From Microcyclospora pomicola (taxonomy: Eukaryota > Ascomycota > Dothideomycetes > Capnodiales): a DNA stretch of 64,000 nucleotides. The stretch covers positions 62,001 through 126,000 of the forward strand of contig NHNY01000018.1 in assembly GCA_002786065.1 (NCBI GenBank). Direction: 5' to 3'. Within the stretch, counting starts at the first letter, position 1, and every line of letters starts with the position of its first letter. The notes under the pieces were generated by a model that was given only the letters and a program-made list of their open reading frames with translations, had not been told where the DNA came from and did no database searches. A program made the position numbers and the translations under genes. Positions 1-8,912 of this stretch are shown here, one piece after another.

Positions 1-730
1 CTGAGGGAGCATGGTCGAATGCGAAATTTGGCAGGTTCATTCCGAGAGTCAGCGCAATTCGTGCGGCGCGAGATATACATATCTCCGCTTCTTTGGTCTG
101 ATGCCGTGCGTGGAGAATGATCGTGTACAAGACTAGAGCTTGGACTCGATGAACGTGTGGGCTGTCTGAATCACTCGACATCGCGAGGGATACTGCTTCT
201 TGCAAAGCGATCGGAATTGCGGCGTTCGACGCATAATGTTGGCCAATGTAGCAGATGACCAGCTTGAGATCATCGGGAATCTGACTGGTAGCATAGAAAG
301 CTTGAGGCACCAGGATTGGATGGGCAGGCCAGAATCGCTTGTAGAACAGATTGACCAGAGATCGAGTCTCGGCATCAGACAAACACGGTGAAGAGGGCGC
401 ACATGCTGGGGTTGTATGCTGTGCCGTGATACCTGATGAAGGCGTTGTTGGTTGATAAGAGAGTCCGGCGGGTTGCTCGGAGCTGTCGAATGTGGCGTCG
501 CTTGCTGCTGACGCTTGCTGTGTGTGTGGTGTCGGCGGCCCATTCGCAGACACCTGCCTATTCGTCGTCTTCCGCCGTGCTAGACCCCGACGTGATGGAG
601 TGTATTCGCATACAAGGACCTGCGCAAAACACCGGCCGCAGATGGGTGAGGCGGCATCGCATCTGATGTGTTTGCGTCGGCATTCGGCGCAAGCGACTCG
701 AGACGGCTTTTCGACTCGATGGGAGTCCAT
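1..730 (-). CDS. Zn2Cys6 (binuclear zinc cluster) transcription factor, 5' part, cut by the window edge
   Basis: The frame is open from an ATG at 730 to base 1, giving 243 codons with no stop. Residues 14-40 form a C-x2-C-x6-C-x6-C-x2-C-x6-C zinc cluster (CAEC, RC, IC, GRC, VC), the DNA-binding domain of fungal Gal4-type regulators. A Ser/Thr/Pro-rich linker follows. From about residue 135 comes a stretch like the fungal regulatory 'middle homology region' (LVNLFYKRFWPAHP, then VQALVLYTIILHARHQTKEAE and ARIALTLGMN). The C-terminal half lies outside the window. The start was chosen because it is the first ATG ahead of the first cysteine. It lies 1.3 kb downstream of, and on the same strand as, a sugar transporter. 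Regulation of that transporter is possible but only a guess. The family call is secure; the target genes are unknown. Confidence 0.88.
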   Translation of the reverse strand, partial: MDSHRVEKPSRVACAECRRKHIRCDAASPICGRCFAQVLVCEYTPSRRGLARRKTTNRQVSANGPPTPHTQQASAASDATFDSSEQPAGLSYQPTTPSSGITAQHTTPACAPSSPCLSDAETRSLVNLFYKRFWPAHPILVPQAFYATSQIPDDLKLVICYIGQHYASNAAIPIALQEAVSLAMSSDSDSPHVHRVQALVLYTIILHARHQTKEAEICISRAARIALTLGMNLPNFAFDHAPS

Positions 731-2074
731 GCCACTATGCCGAGCTAATCACGTACTGGAACCTTCAGCAAGTCAGGAGATGTAGGGAAGTGTGATGTCA
801 AAGCTTCATGACTTTGATATATATCTTTATTATTGGAGAAGTTCGGCATTCCGGGGAGAGAGGACGTTAGGTCGGTGCCAGCTTCTGCTTACGGCAAGTA
901 CAGGCGACTACAACAGACCTTAGTCCCCGGGCTGCCTATCAAGAATCCACCTGGATCAGTCGCTGTCCGGAGTTACTCGGCATCATGTGTGAGATATTCA
1001 CTATGAAATCAAGAACGGACTTGGGATTGACATACTGAGTCGTTGATCGTGTAGAGCATTTGAAGAAGGGCAAACCCTGACACAACATAACGTTACGCGA
1101 AGACGGATGGATGATGTGTATGACATTAGCGCTACAACAACAATTGTTCTCCTTCCATCGTCCCTACGATCAGTAAAGGAACAAGCACGCGGCATCGTAC
1201 ACTTAACGATCGAGAGGTGTGATAGAGTAAGGATATATACAGTATAATAGAGATATAAGGCAGAATAGACGTGTATATAGCAGAATAGAAGAACGTGTAG
1301 GGGAGTAGATGTGTATACAGTAGAATAGAAGAACATGTAGAGGGTGGATAGGCATATAGCAGAATAGAAATGTATGTAGCAGAGCAATGGTTTCATTAAT
1401 TTGGAATCAGCTCAACGAATCCCTCAAACCTGTCATCAAGATTCCCCTGTTCCTAGCCATGTCCCTCAGCAGCAGCAATCTTTGCAACCTAGGTTGCAGT
1501 CAGCTTCAGGCACTGATCTTTGCCTGGCCCTCTGATTGTCCAAGTCCTTCACCCTTTTCCTCTGATCTTTGGCTGGGAGGGCCTCATTACAATCTCTAGG
1601 TGGCCCGATCCCCAGCACATGTTCTAGAGTGCTATCAAGGTCATGTAGTCAAACGAGTTCTGACCTTGGAGCTGTGTGGGATGGATGCCAGCAAGAATTA
1701 TCTGCTATCTGACCATTGTTTCTACATCGCAAGCAGCACTTATGTCCAGAACTAGCCGTACATCATGACATCCACAGAGGAGAATCCCAGGGAGAGCCCC
1801 CCCTGGCAGTCTCGACGTGGAACCACTGTACACCTCCCATAGCATGTACGCTCGAATACATCCCCAATACATGCTATCGCGGTAGTCTCGTGGTAGGGAA
1901 ACGCAGTATGCCGTATTCGCGCCAGCAGAAATGGGACCAAGCGTGCCAAACGGGCATAGACCTCGTAAATGATGGGAACCTTGACTCAGTACGGTTGTAT
2001 GGCCGGAACATCACTGTACATACCTATGCTAGTCATCTACCATGCATGATCGTGCCCCATTGATCTGTCCCCTC
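731..2074. other. intergenic, no supported gene
   Basis: This lies between the start of the left-edge regulator and the 3' end of the sugar transporter. It contains the degenerate minisatellite listed separately. Short open frames are present but show no domain, signal peptide or consistent splice signals. It should include the promoter of the regulator (just right of 730) and the transporter terminator region (just left of 2075). Confidence 0.6.
1239..1386. repeat. degenerate AT-rich minisatellite, about 40 bp period with 20 bp sub-unit
   Basis: The motif cagaatagaagaacgtgtag starts at 1281. Close copies start at 1321 (tagaatagaagaacatgtag) and about 1360 (cagaatagaaatgtatgtag). Related half units (cagaatagac, gtgtatatag) begin at 1261. 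Spacing is 39-40 bp with an internal 20 bp sub-period. Copies differ by several substitutions, so the array looks old. Confidence 0.7.
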
Positions 2075-4001
2075 TTACTCCATACCCTCAACATACTTCT
2101 CTGAGTGTGCCACCGACTTCTTGCGCATTGCGGCGTTCTCGACATCCGTGAGCGATTGCTTGCGCATGTCGCCGCCAACGTCTGTGACTTCTTGGAATGA
2201 AACGGTAGGCACGAAGCCCCTGGATTTCCAGGCTTTGTCCACCTTGCCGTAGAGCTCGTCGACCTGTTCCAGACTTAGCCCCTTGGTCTCATAGATCATA
2301 CTCCAGACGAAGAAGATGCAGATGAAGCAAAAGCCGCCCCAGATGAAGAAGACCTTCGCTCCCAGGTCGGCGTCGCCGGGATCGTCGTCGACCATGTAGG
2401 GGGTAGCATATGCAATGGCCCAGTTCAGCAGCCTGATATCGTAGAGAGGTTAGCCACACCCAGCCATTGGTCCTTACTCGCTGTACTCACCAATTCGATG
2501 CGGTCGTCATAGATAGTGCCTTGGCTCGCACCTTGAGGGGAAAGATCTCGCCGGTCACGACCCAGGCACAAGGTCCCCAGGAGCACGCGAAGAAGAAGAT
2601 GTAAATGCAGACAAAGGCCACCAGAGCCTTCTGTGCTACCACATCCGTAGTCCCGACACCCGTGCCAATCCCAGCAACGATGAACTGCGAGATGGCCATT
2701 CCTGTGGCACCAAACAAGAGCAACGGCCGACGTCCCCAGGCCTCGACCATGTACAAACCCGGGAATGTCGACCCAACGTTGACGGCTGAGGTGATCATGC
2801 TAATCACGAAGCTGTTATTGAAGCCAGCAGACTTGAAGAAACTTGTTCCATAGTAGAAAATGAAGTTCACGCTGCGATTCAACCAACGTTAGTCAATGTA
2901 GCACGAAAGGTAGTGGGAACAGGACAGTATTGTAACAAATCGCACAGTTGAAGGCCACAAAGATACGTACCCTGTCAGCTGCTGTAGACTTTGTAGCAGA
3001 CATCCAGTCAAGAGACGCTTGCCAATCGAGCCTCGAAAGCAGTCGAGATACGTTGCAGCGCCCAGTGAGAGCTCGTATTCATGATTGGCTGTAATCTCGG
3101 CCAGCTCTTCCACTAGGGCTGGGTGGTCGGGAGGAAGCCGTCGGAGGGTGGACAAAGCCTTGGCGGCTTTTTCTGGGTGACCGCGCTTTATGTGCATACG
3201 AGGAGTCTCTGGCAGAACAAGGAGACCGCCCACGAGGATGAGTCCCCAGGCAAATTGTACGGCGATTGGTATGCGGTAGGAACTGCTCCCTGTCAGTTCC
3301 ATTGCCGCACAGGGATGGGTACGAGCTACTCACCCGGTGTCATTGCGGCCTTGAGTGGAATGGTCCACCACGGACGCTATAAGAAGTCCTATTGTGATGG
3401 CCAATTGGTATGCTCCCACGATCGATCCACGAATCCACTTCGGCGCCGTTTCGCTCTGGTAAAGAGGAATCAAAGCACTGATCATGCCCACGCCATACCC
3501 TGAAAACATTGTCAGGCGATGCTGTCGTAATGATCATGGCTTCTGCTACATACCTGCAAAAAATCGACCTGCAACGAACAGAGGAATCGCGGTGGCCGCT
3601 GTTTGCATGATGACACCAACTGTGAATACCAGCACCGACACCATGAGACCATAGCGACGACCGAAGAAGTCTCCAGTAGGGGCAGCTGTCAAGGCGCCAA
3701 AGAAGGTGCCAGCCGAAAGTAGCGAGACGATCTGGGAGGATTGCGCGGCGGTGATGGCCGGGCCGCCAGTCTGCGCATCAACTGCTCCAGTACTGAATTC
3801 TTTCAGCCAGTATGGCATGGCCAGAATGCCACCGATAGTCTATGTTACATTTAGGAGCTGCCGGTACATCTTTAAGACTTGAGGACGTACGCCAGTGTCA
3901 TACCCGAAGAGCACACCGCCGAAAGCAACAAACAAACCAACGGCAATGGCAGGCCATGCTTTACCTGGAGTGCCCGGTGGAGGCTTCAACGTGAAAGGCA
4001 T
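2075..4001 (-). CDS. MFS sugar (monosaccharide) transporter, six exons
   Basis: Spliced as 4001-3891, 3839-3554, 3499-3334, 3282-2971, 2871-2491 and 2432-2075, giving 537 residues with all phases consistent. This is a 12-TM sugar porter of the plasma membrane that carries hexoses with protons or by facilitation. Family marks are GVLFGYDTGTIGG in TM1, GRRYG after TM2, GRFFAG, a PETPR signature before the central loop, QQLTGVNFIFYYG in TM7, and WGRRPLL. It resembles the RCO-3/HXT-like hexose transporters and glucose sensors of filamentous fungi; the exact substrate cannot be read. The cytosolic C-tail (about 75 residues) is short, which argues against the long-tailed Snf3/Rgt2 sensor type. The acceptor of exon 4 is the second AG (3284-3283); the first AG would break the frame. 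The next gene on the same strand is the left-edge Zn2Cys6 regulator. Confidence 0.93.
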
Positions 4002-4150
4002 CGTGGTGGTCTTATGCCGGATGTTCTTGAGAGTGTCCGGGTGTTTCTGAGAGCGACCGGATATTCTTGAATATGACCGCAAATGCTTGAGAGTGAATTA
4101 AGCTCTCGCCGAATGGCTTGTCGAACAAAGTTGCTGATGAAGACTGCGTG

Positions 4151-4888
4151 ATGGGGTCTCCGAGGTTGATATATGCACGCGGGTGTAGTCTAGGTAGAGG
4201 TCAGCCGGTCCACGCGACGTTCCCGTCGGTTCGGGATGGGTCCTCCACCACCACGATGCTAGCTCCGTGTCGCACAACACATGATCCCACTCCAGCTCCT
4301 GCAGGTCGTCATCCCTCAGAACGATCAATCTTGACAACCTTGAAGCCACAAGACGTCGTGCTGCGCCCAGATCTGGAGAGAACACACTCATGGGAAAAGC
4401 CATCTGGAGTTGAAGGCCTGGCATCGGCCCTATTCCTCAAGCGAGGCAAAGGCAGAGACTCCAGCCTTTCCTCCAGACCGGTACGTGGCTATAGCAGGCT
4501 TCCCCTCCAATTCGTGCCGTCTCTTCGATGTTGGAAGCGCTGGTGACAGTCTGACAACTTTCAGGGGTCTTTCCCCGTTGATGGCATCTCGGTTGTAAAT
4601 GATACATCCACCGAAATCACGAGCACGGCACGCCGAGTTGCCAGGGATGTGAACGATACGCCTGCAGTCATGTCACATGTGCTAAACACTGGTGCGGGGA
4701 TATCCAATGAATACCAGACAGGCAGCCTTGACCGGGTTTGCGGCACAGACCAATGTTGCAATCCCGCATTGTTTATCGGTCCTACTCTGCATTATGACCC
4801 TGCCGATCGAAACTTCACGTTGACTGAACAGGTTGACAGAGACATTGGAGCAACGGCGCTATGTTTCTGGTCTACCAAAGTACAGTAA
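4151..4888 (+). CDS. doubtful two-exon gene; second exon resembles part of a secreted protein
   Basis: The better-supported part is 4565-4888 (107 codons to a stop). It follows a good 3' splice site (ctgac branch-like motif, then aactttcag) and pairs with a donor gtacgt at 4481, an 84 bp intron with phase 0 on both sides. The exon has N-glycosylation sequons (NDT, NFT) and a C-x4-CC pattern (VCGTDQCCN), as in extracellular proteins. The proposed first exon, from an ATG at 4151, is basic and low in hydrophobic residues, with no signal peptide and no clear homology. It would lie inside the promoter of the divergent sugar transporter. It may be a decayed gene or a missed start. No function is assigned. 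Confidence 0.2.
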
Positions 4889-5544
4889 CCGCACTTAGTT
4901 GTTCATCGAAGCTACACTCGCCACAATCTGGAGAAGCGAACCTTGCCAGAACCGCACTCCAAATGCCACTCATCACTACTTCATCAGCCACCAGTCCTTA
5001 GGTATAGTGCTCTCGATGTCGAGTAGCTCCATTGCCACGACTGAGTTTCGTGGCACACGGAAGGATGAAACGATTCGACGAGATGCAGGGATTGTGGTAC
5101 ATTCATCCCCGCCTTCGGGCCGTTTGCTGTTGCACCCATACTTGGGGCTGCATGCACTCCCTCCGCAGGCGGCTGTCGGCCCCACAACCTTTCTCCAGAT
5201 CTAACAACCGCTCGTTGTGGGCCGCCAGATGCCGATAGTCACTGGTCTTGGTGCGAATATACTGGTACATTAGTCCCAGCCGCTTCACTGTCTGATGGTG
5301 GGATAGGAATCGGTCCGTTGCACGACGATTGAAGCTTTCCAAATGCTTCGTGTGCTTGTTCCGCAACGATCTAGATGCTCTTGACACTCTATTGTGGCAC
5401 TCTAGGAGCGACCAAGGGATATGTATTGTGGCCGATTGATCGTGCTATCATTGACGTGACCGCGGTATCGAAGTTGCGGCAGGACTGGACACGCGTGACA
5501 CGGCCAGGCCACAAACCATGATCGCTGAACGAATCCATTTTCAA

Positions 5545-5672
5545 TGCTAGCATACCCAACCCTAATTCAAAATCACTAATCGCGAATACCGACTTCCTTG
5601 GCCTCTAATGCTAGCATACCCAACCCTAAGCCGAATCTACCAATCGCGAATTCCGAACTCCTTGACCTCTGA
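5545..5672. repeat. imperfect tandem duplication, two copies of about 64 bp
   Basis: Copy 1 begins at atgctagcatacccaaccct (about 5545) and copy 2 at the same string about 5609. The following text (aatcgcgaat, cttggcctct / cttgacctct) also recurs with the same 64 bp offset. A third start-like fragment (gatgcc) sits at 5672. Each copy holds one CCCTAA, but this is not a telomere array. Confidence 0.8.
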
Positions 5673-6051
5673 TGCCAATTCGTTGTCGACATGTTTTTCA
5701 AGGCATTGGGAACATCGCATTAGGATAGGCATCTATGGATGGGGAATTTCTCCGTCTTGCGCGTGCTGGCCGTACCTCTGTCCATGCACTATCGGACCTT
5801 GCTACACAAGGTCTCGGCGTTACGGAGCGGAAGAATAATCACCAGGTCTCGCTTCTTGTGCGTCGAGTCACAATTACCAAGACGGAGGTCATAGACTATG
5901 TTAAAAGGACGTCGAGAATTTCTCGAGCATTTTGACTGCCGAACTTCTGGTCGCAGCATTGCCATAGTACATTTGTGGCGACGCGCGATCGTGTGGCTAT
6001 CTACTACAACTCAACCCAAAAGCATGAATTTCGTTCGTTTCGACGCAGGCA

Positions 6052-8502
6052 CTATGATTCAGGCTTCCCTTGTATAGGCATATCAGCAGCTTCGCCGTCC
6101 TCCTCGCTCTTGACACCACCCCAGAATTCCTCGTCGTTCGGCGATTGCTCAGTATACGGTGGTAAGCCAGTATACTTGTTGATCCAGTTCAGCACGACCT
6201 TGTGCCATGCCAGACTGTTCTCCGGCTTCAACACCCAGTGATTCTCGTCAGGAAAAGTCAGGAACTGACTGTCCACACCTCGAGCTTGAAGAACGTTGAA
6301 CGCTGCGAGGCCTTCGGCCATGGTCAGCCGGTAGTCTTTCTCGCTGTGGATGACGAGTTGCGGTGTGGCCCATTCGCCCAAGTGTCCGCTTGGATCCCAA
6401 TCCTGCCATGCCGGAGTCGTAGTCGAGTCAGCTGATTTGTGCCATGATTTGTCCAGCCCGAGATCTCGAACTGGAAAGTACAGTTCGTCCGTCGCGACCT
6501 GCCCAGTGAAGCTGAAAACACCGTCGTGGCAGACCAGCGCCTTGAATTCACGCCCAAGATCATGGCCCTGGATCCAGTTCATCATGTAGCCACCATAAGA
6601 TGCTCCCAGCGCAACAGCATTCTTGTTGTCGGCCTCTGGCATGTTCTCGGTCACCCAATTGAAGACCTTGACAATGTCTTCGTACGGGTCGCCTCCCCAA
6701 TTATGTTGAATTGCATCGGTGAATGCCTGGCCATAACCAGTCGAACCAGTAGGATTGGGGGAGATTACAATGTAACCCTGTTCAGCGTAGACGGCGGGAT
6801 TCCACCGTGTAGACCAACTATCGCCCCAGCTACCTTGCGGTCCACCATGTATCAAGTAGGCAACGGGATACTTCTTGCTTTTGTCAAAGTCTTTCGGCTT
6901 CATAACCCACGAATGCACTTCTTTGTTGATAGCAGGGTTGTTGGCTGGCGTCCATATACTCGAGACTTGTCCCGACTGCAGCCCGAACTTGCTGCCATCT
7001 GACGAGTTCGAATGGCTCCAAGTGTTCAACTCATCCTGCTCGTTCGTAGGCTGCACGATACCATAGAACGAGTTGTCAACAAGAGATGTGCCTGAAATGA
7101 AGACATGACCAGAAGCCAGGGGAACAAAGTCCGATACAGAACCCGACGAGGTAAGTGCCTTGAGCTTAAGTCGTTCCTTGCTAGCCCTGATGTTTGGAAT
7201 TGCGAACAGCCTAGCAGAACCATGTTTCTCTGCAACAGCAAGGATCGTCTTCCCATCAAATCCGAATTTGATCGCTCCGGGACTAAGGTCGACTCTCTCC
7301 GAGTTGTTCATCTCCAGAATCTTGACTTGCGCGGTGTTCAAATCCGGAGTTGCTGTAAGTTCTGGGAGAAGAAGAATCTGATTGCTATCCGCCTCGTATC
7401 CATCTTGCTTCATCATCAAGAAGGCAGCCTGATTTCCATGCTTCTCGAAGACCGGGCAAGTGCTTGCACCTTGGTAGCGCGGTGGCACTCTAATCCTTTG
7501 CAGCGACGGTGCCTGCGCCGATGGCGCGTTGAAGTCCACAAACGACAAATAGACATTGCATTTGGTACTCAAAGCAGGATTCGATGCTGGGTCTTTTGCA
7601 ACGAAGATGATGGCATCATGTCTGACATCGAAATTATCGGTCCCACCAAACGGGCGAATTGGTGACTCGAGTCCAGTGCCCTTCAGCACGTTGTGCAAGG
7701 TAGACAGAGTACACTTCCCATCACTACAGGAAAGTTTGCCGTACCAGAGGGCGTTCTTCTCCTTCGTTTCGTACCTGTCCCAATGTCGGACGAAGATCGA
7801 CTCGTACAGCCTACCCGAGCTATGTGTCGTCCGTTTGGCCTGCTCGGAGGTGAACAGACTTCCATCTGCATTGGCCTGTGCACTGAGGGCGACTGCAAAT
7901 TCCTGGCTGTGAGCATCAAGACTGGCGATCTTCAAATTACTGGCTTCGCCATCGATCATGCCAGCAGTCATGTAGCCTTCCGCCCCCTTCTCCAAGACAT
8001 CCTTCACGCTCGCGACGCAGACAGCAGTCTTGCCATCGTCCTTGGCTTGCAGGCAAACGAATCGCTCATCGTCCAACCAGTTGAGATCACTGACATCGTT
8101 CTCGCATGCCAACTCTGCAGATTCCTGGCTTTGTACGTCCAGTACTCGGAATTCCGTGGTCTTCTTGTGCGTCTGGAAGCTGTACTTGCTGACCGTGTAC
8201 AGGACTTTGGTGCCCGATAGGTTCGGCACGCCCGCGGAGCGACGAGGTGCACTGAGCAGGATCTCCGGAGTGAATTTCACGGCACGGTGGACCATCCTGG
8301 AATGTGAAAGAGGTGTAGAACCGATGAGCTTGGGATGATGACGAGACAGCAGCGACGGGATGGATCTCAAAGTAGAAAACGACTTATAGCCGTCGGATGC
8401 GCAGGATTGCGCTGTTAGTAATGACGACTTCTGTGAGACACTTCGAGATCTACAGATAGTGAAAGCAGTACTGATGATTGAACGGGACTGTTGGAAGGCC
8501 AT
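6052..8502 (-). CDS. serine peptidase of family S9C (dipeptidyl-peptidase V / acylaminoacyl-peptidase type)
   Basis: An intronless frame of 816 residues. The N-terminal two thirds fit the beta-propeller region of prolyl-oligopeptidase-like enzymes. The C-terminal alpha/beta hydrolase domain carries HGGPQGSWGD (oxyanion region), the nucleophile elbow GASYGGYMM (Ser about residue 635), a catalytic-Asp motif HSEKDYRL (about 722) and a catalytic-His motif ENHWVL (about 754). Family members remove N-terminal dipeptides or acylated residues. No secretory signal is seen, so this looks like the intracellular branch rather than the secreted DPP V antigen. The first 69 residues are rich in Ser/Arg with almost no acids and could be a mitochondrial presequence. 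A second in-frame ATG at 8295 (MVHRAVKFTPE) matches where the conserved family sequence begins and may be the main or an alternative start. The next gene upstream is Hsh155, same strand. Confidence 0.92.
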   Translation of the reverse strand: MAFQQSRSIISTAFTICRSRSVSQKSSLLTAQSCASDGYKSFSTLRSIPSLLSRHHPKLIGSTPLSHSRMVHRAVKFTPEILLSAPRRSAGVPNLSGTKVLYTVSKYSFQTHKKTTEFRVLDVQSQESAELACENDVSDLNWLDDERFVCLQAKDDGKTAVCVASVKDVLEKGAEGYMTAGMIDGEASNLKIASLDAHSQEFAVALSAQANADGSLFTSEQAKRTTHSSGRLYESIFVRHWDRYETKEKNALWYGKLSCSDGKCTLSTLHNVLKGTGLESPIRPFGGTDNFDVRHDAIIFVAKDPASNPALSTKCNVYLSFVDFNAPSAQAPSLQRIRVPPRYQGASTCPVFEKHGNQAAFLMMKQDGYEADSNQILLLPELTATPDLNTAQVKILEMNNSERVDLSPGAIKFGFDGKTILAVAEKHGSARLFAIPNIRASKERLKLKALTSSGSVSDFVPLASGHVFISGTSLVDNSFYGIVQPTNEQDELNTWSHSNSSDGSKFGLQSGQVSSIWTPANNPAINKEVHSWVMKPKDFDKSKKYPVAYLIHGGPQGSWGDSWSTRWNPAVYAEQGYIVISPNPTGSTGYGQAFTDAIQHNWGGDPYEDIVKVFNWVTENMPEADNKNAVALGASYGGYMMNWIQGHDLGREFKALVCHDGVFSFTGQVATDELYFPVRDLGLDKSWHKSADSTTTPAWQDWDPSGHLGEWATPQLVIHSEKDYRLTMAEGLAAFNVLQARGVDSQFLTFPDENHWVLKPENSLAWHKVVLNWINKYTGLPPYTEQSPNDEEFWGGVKSEEDGEAADMPIQGKPES

Positions 8503-8912
8503 CGAAAGACGTAAGGTATGCAGTCATTGTTCAGCTGAACCGACCTGCCTAATTGGAAGTACAGCCAGCGGGGCAATGCTGAACACCAAAGTAAGAAGTG
8601 TGGAGAGTAACTTACACGCAGGTAAAATCAGCAACCGAGAGTCTGAATAAGCTTGTTGCATATACTCTGAAGGCATATTAGACAAAGGCAGACACATTAG
8701 CATTGAGAGTCACACAAGTTTATGACTTTCTGGATCATTGAATTGGCTATAGTCAGAAGGCGACTACAACTCTGTATGAAGTACATTACACGAAGTTCGG
8801 ACGTTCCGCAACGCTTCCCTGCGCACGATCTTCCCACATGCCCTTGAATTCCGACAACCATTGAGCGCCGTACTGATGTCAATCATCATTCCATTGATGC
8901 AAAGCCTGCAGG
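8503..8912. other. intergenic between peptidase start and HSH155 3' end
   Basis: A 410 bp spacer between two head-to-tail minus-strand genes. It should contain the HSH155 terminator and the peptidase promoter. Nothing else is recognised. Confidence 0.6.

Larger units (their letters stand above)
4002..6051. other. 2 kb gene-poor interval
   Basis: This lies between the sugar transporter start and the 3' end of the S9C peptidase. It should hold the transporter promoter (right of 4001). Within it are a doubtful plus-strand spliced gene (4151-4888) and a 64 bp tandem duplication (about 5545-5672), both listed separately. A minus-strand open frame at 5103-5387 is charged and helix-like but matches no family I recognise. 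No transposon domain was seen. Confidence 0.5.

Noticed and set aside
5103-5387. Minus-strand charged helical frame with a faint resemblance to CorA-like fungal proteins
   Set aside because: No transmembrane segment or GMN-type motif follows downstream, and no splice model could be supported.
5557-5632. CCCTAA motifs suggesting telomere or subtelomere
   Set aside because: There is one hexamer per 64 bp copy and no array, and the window continues into core genes.
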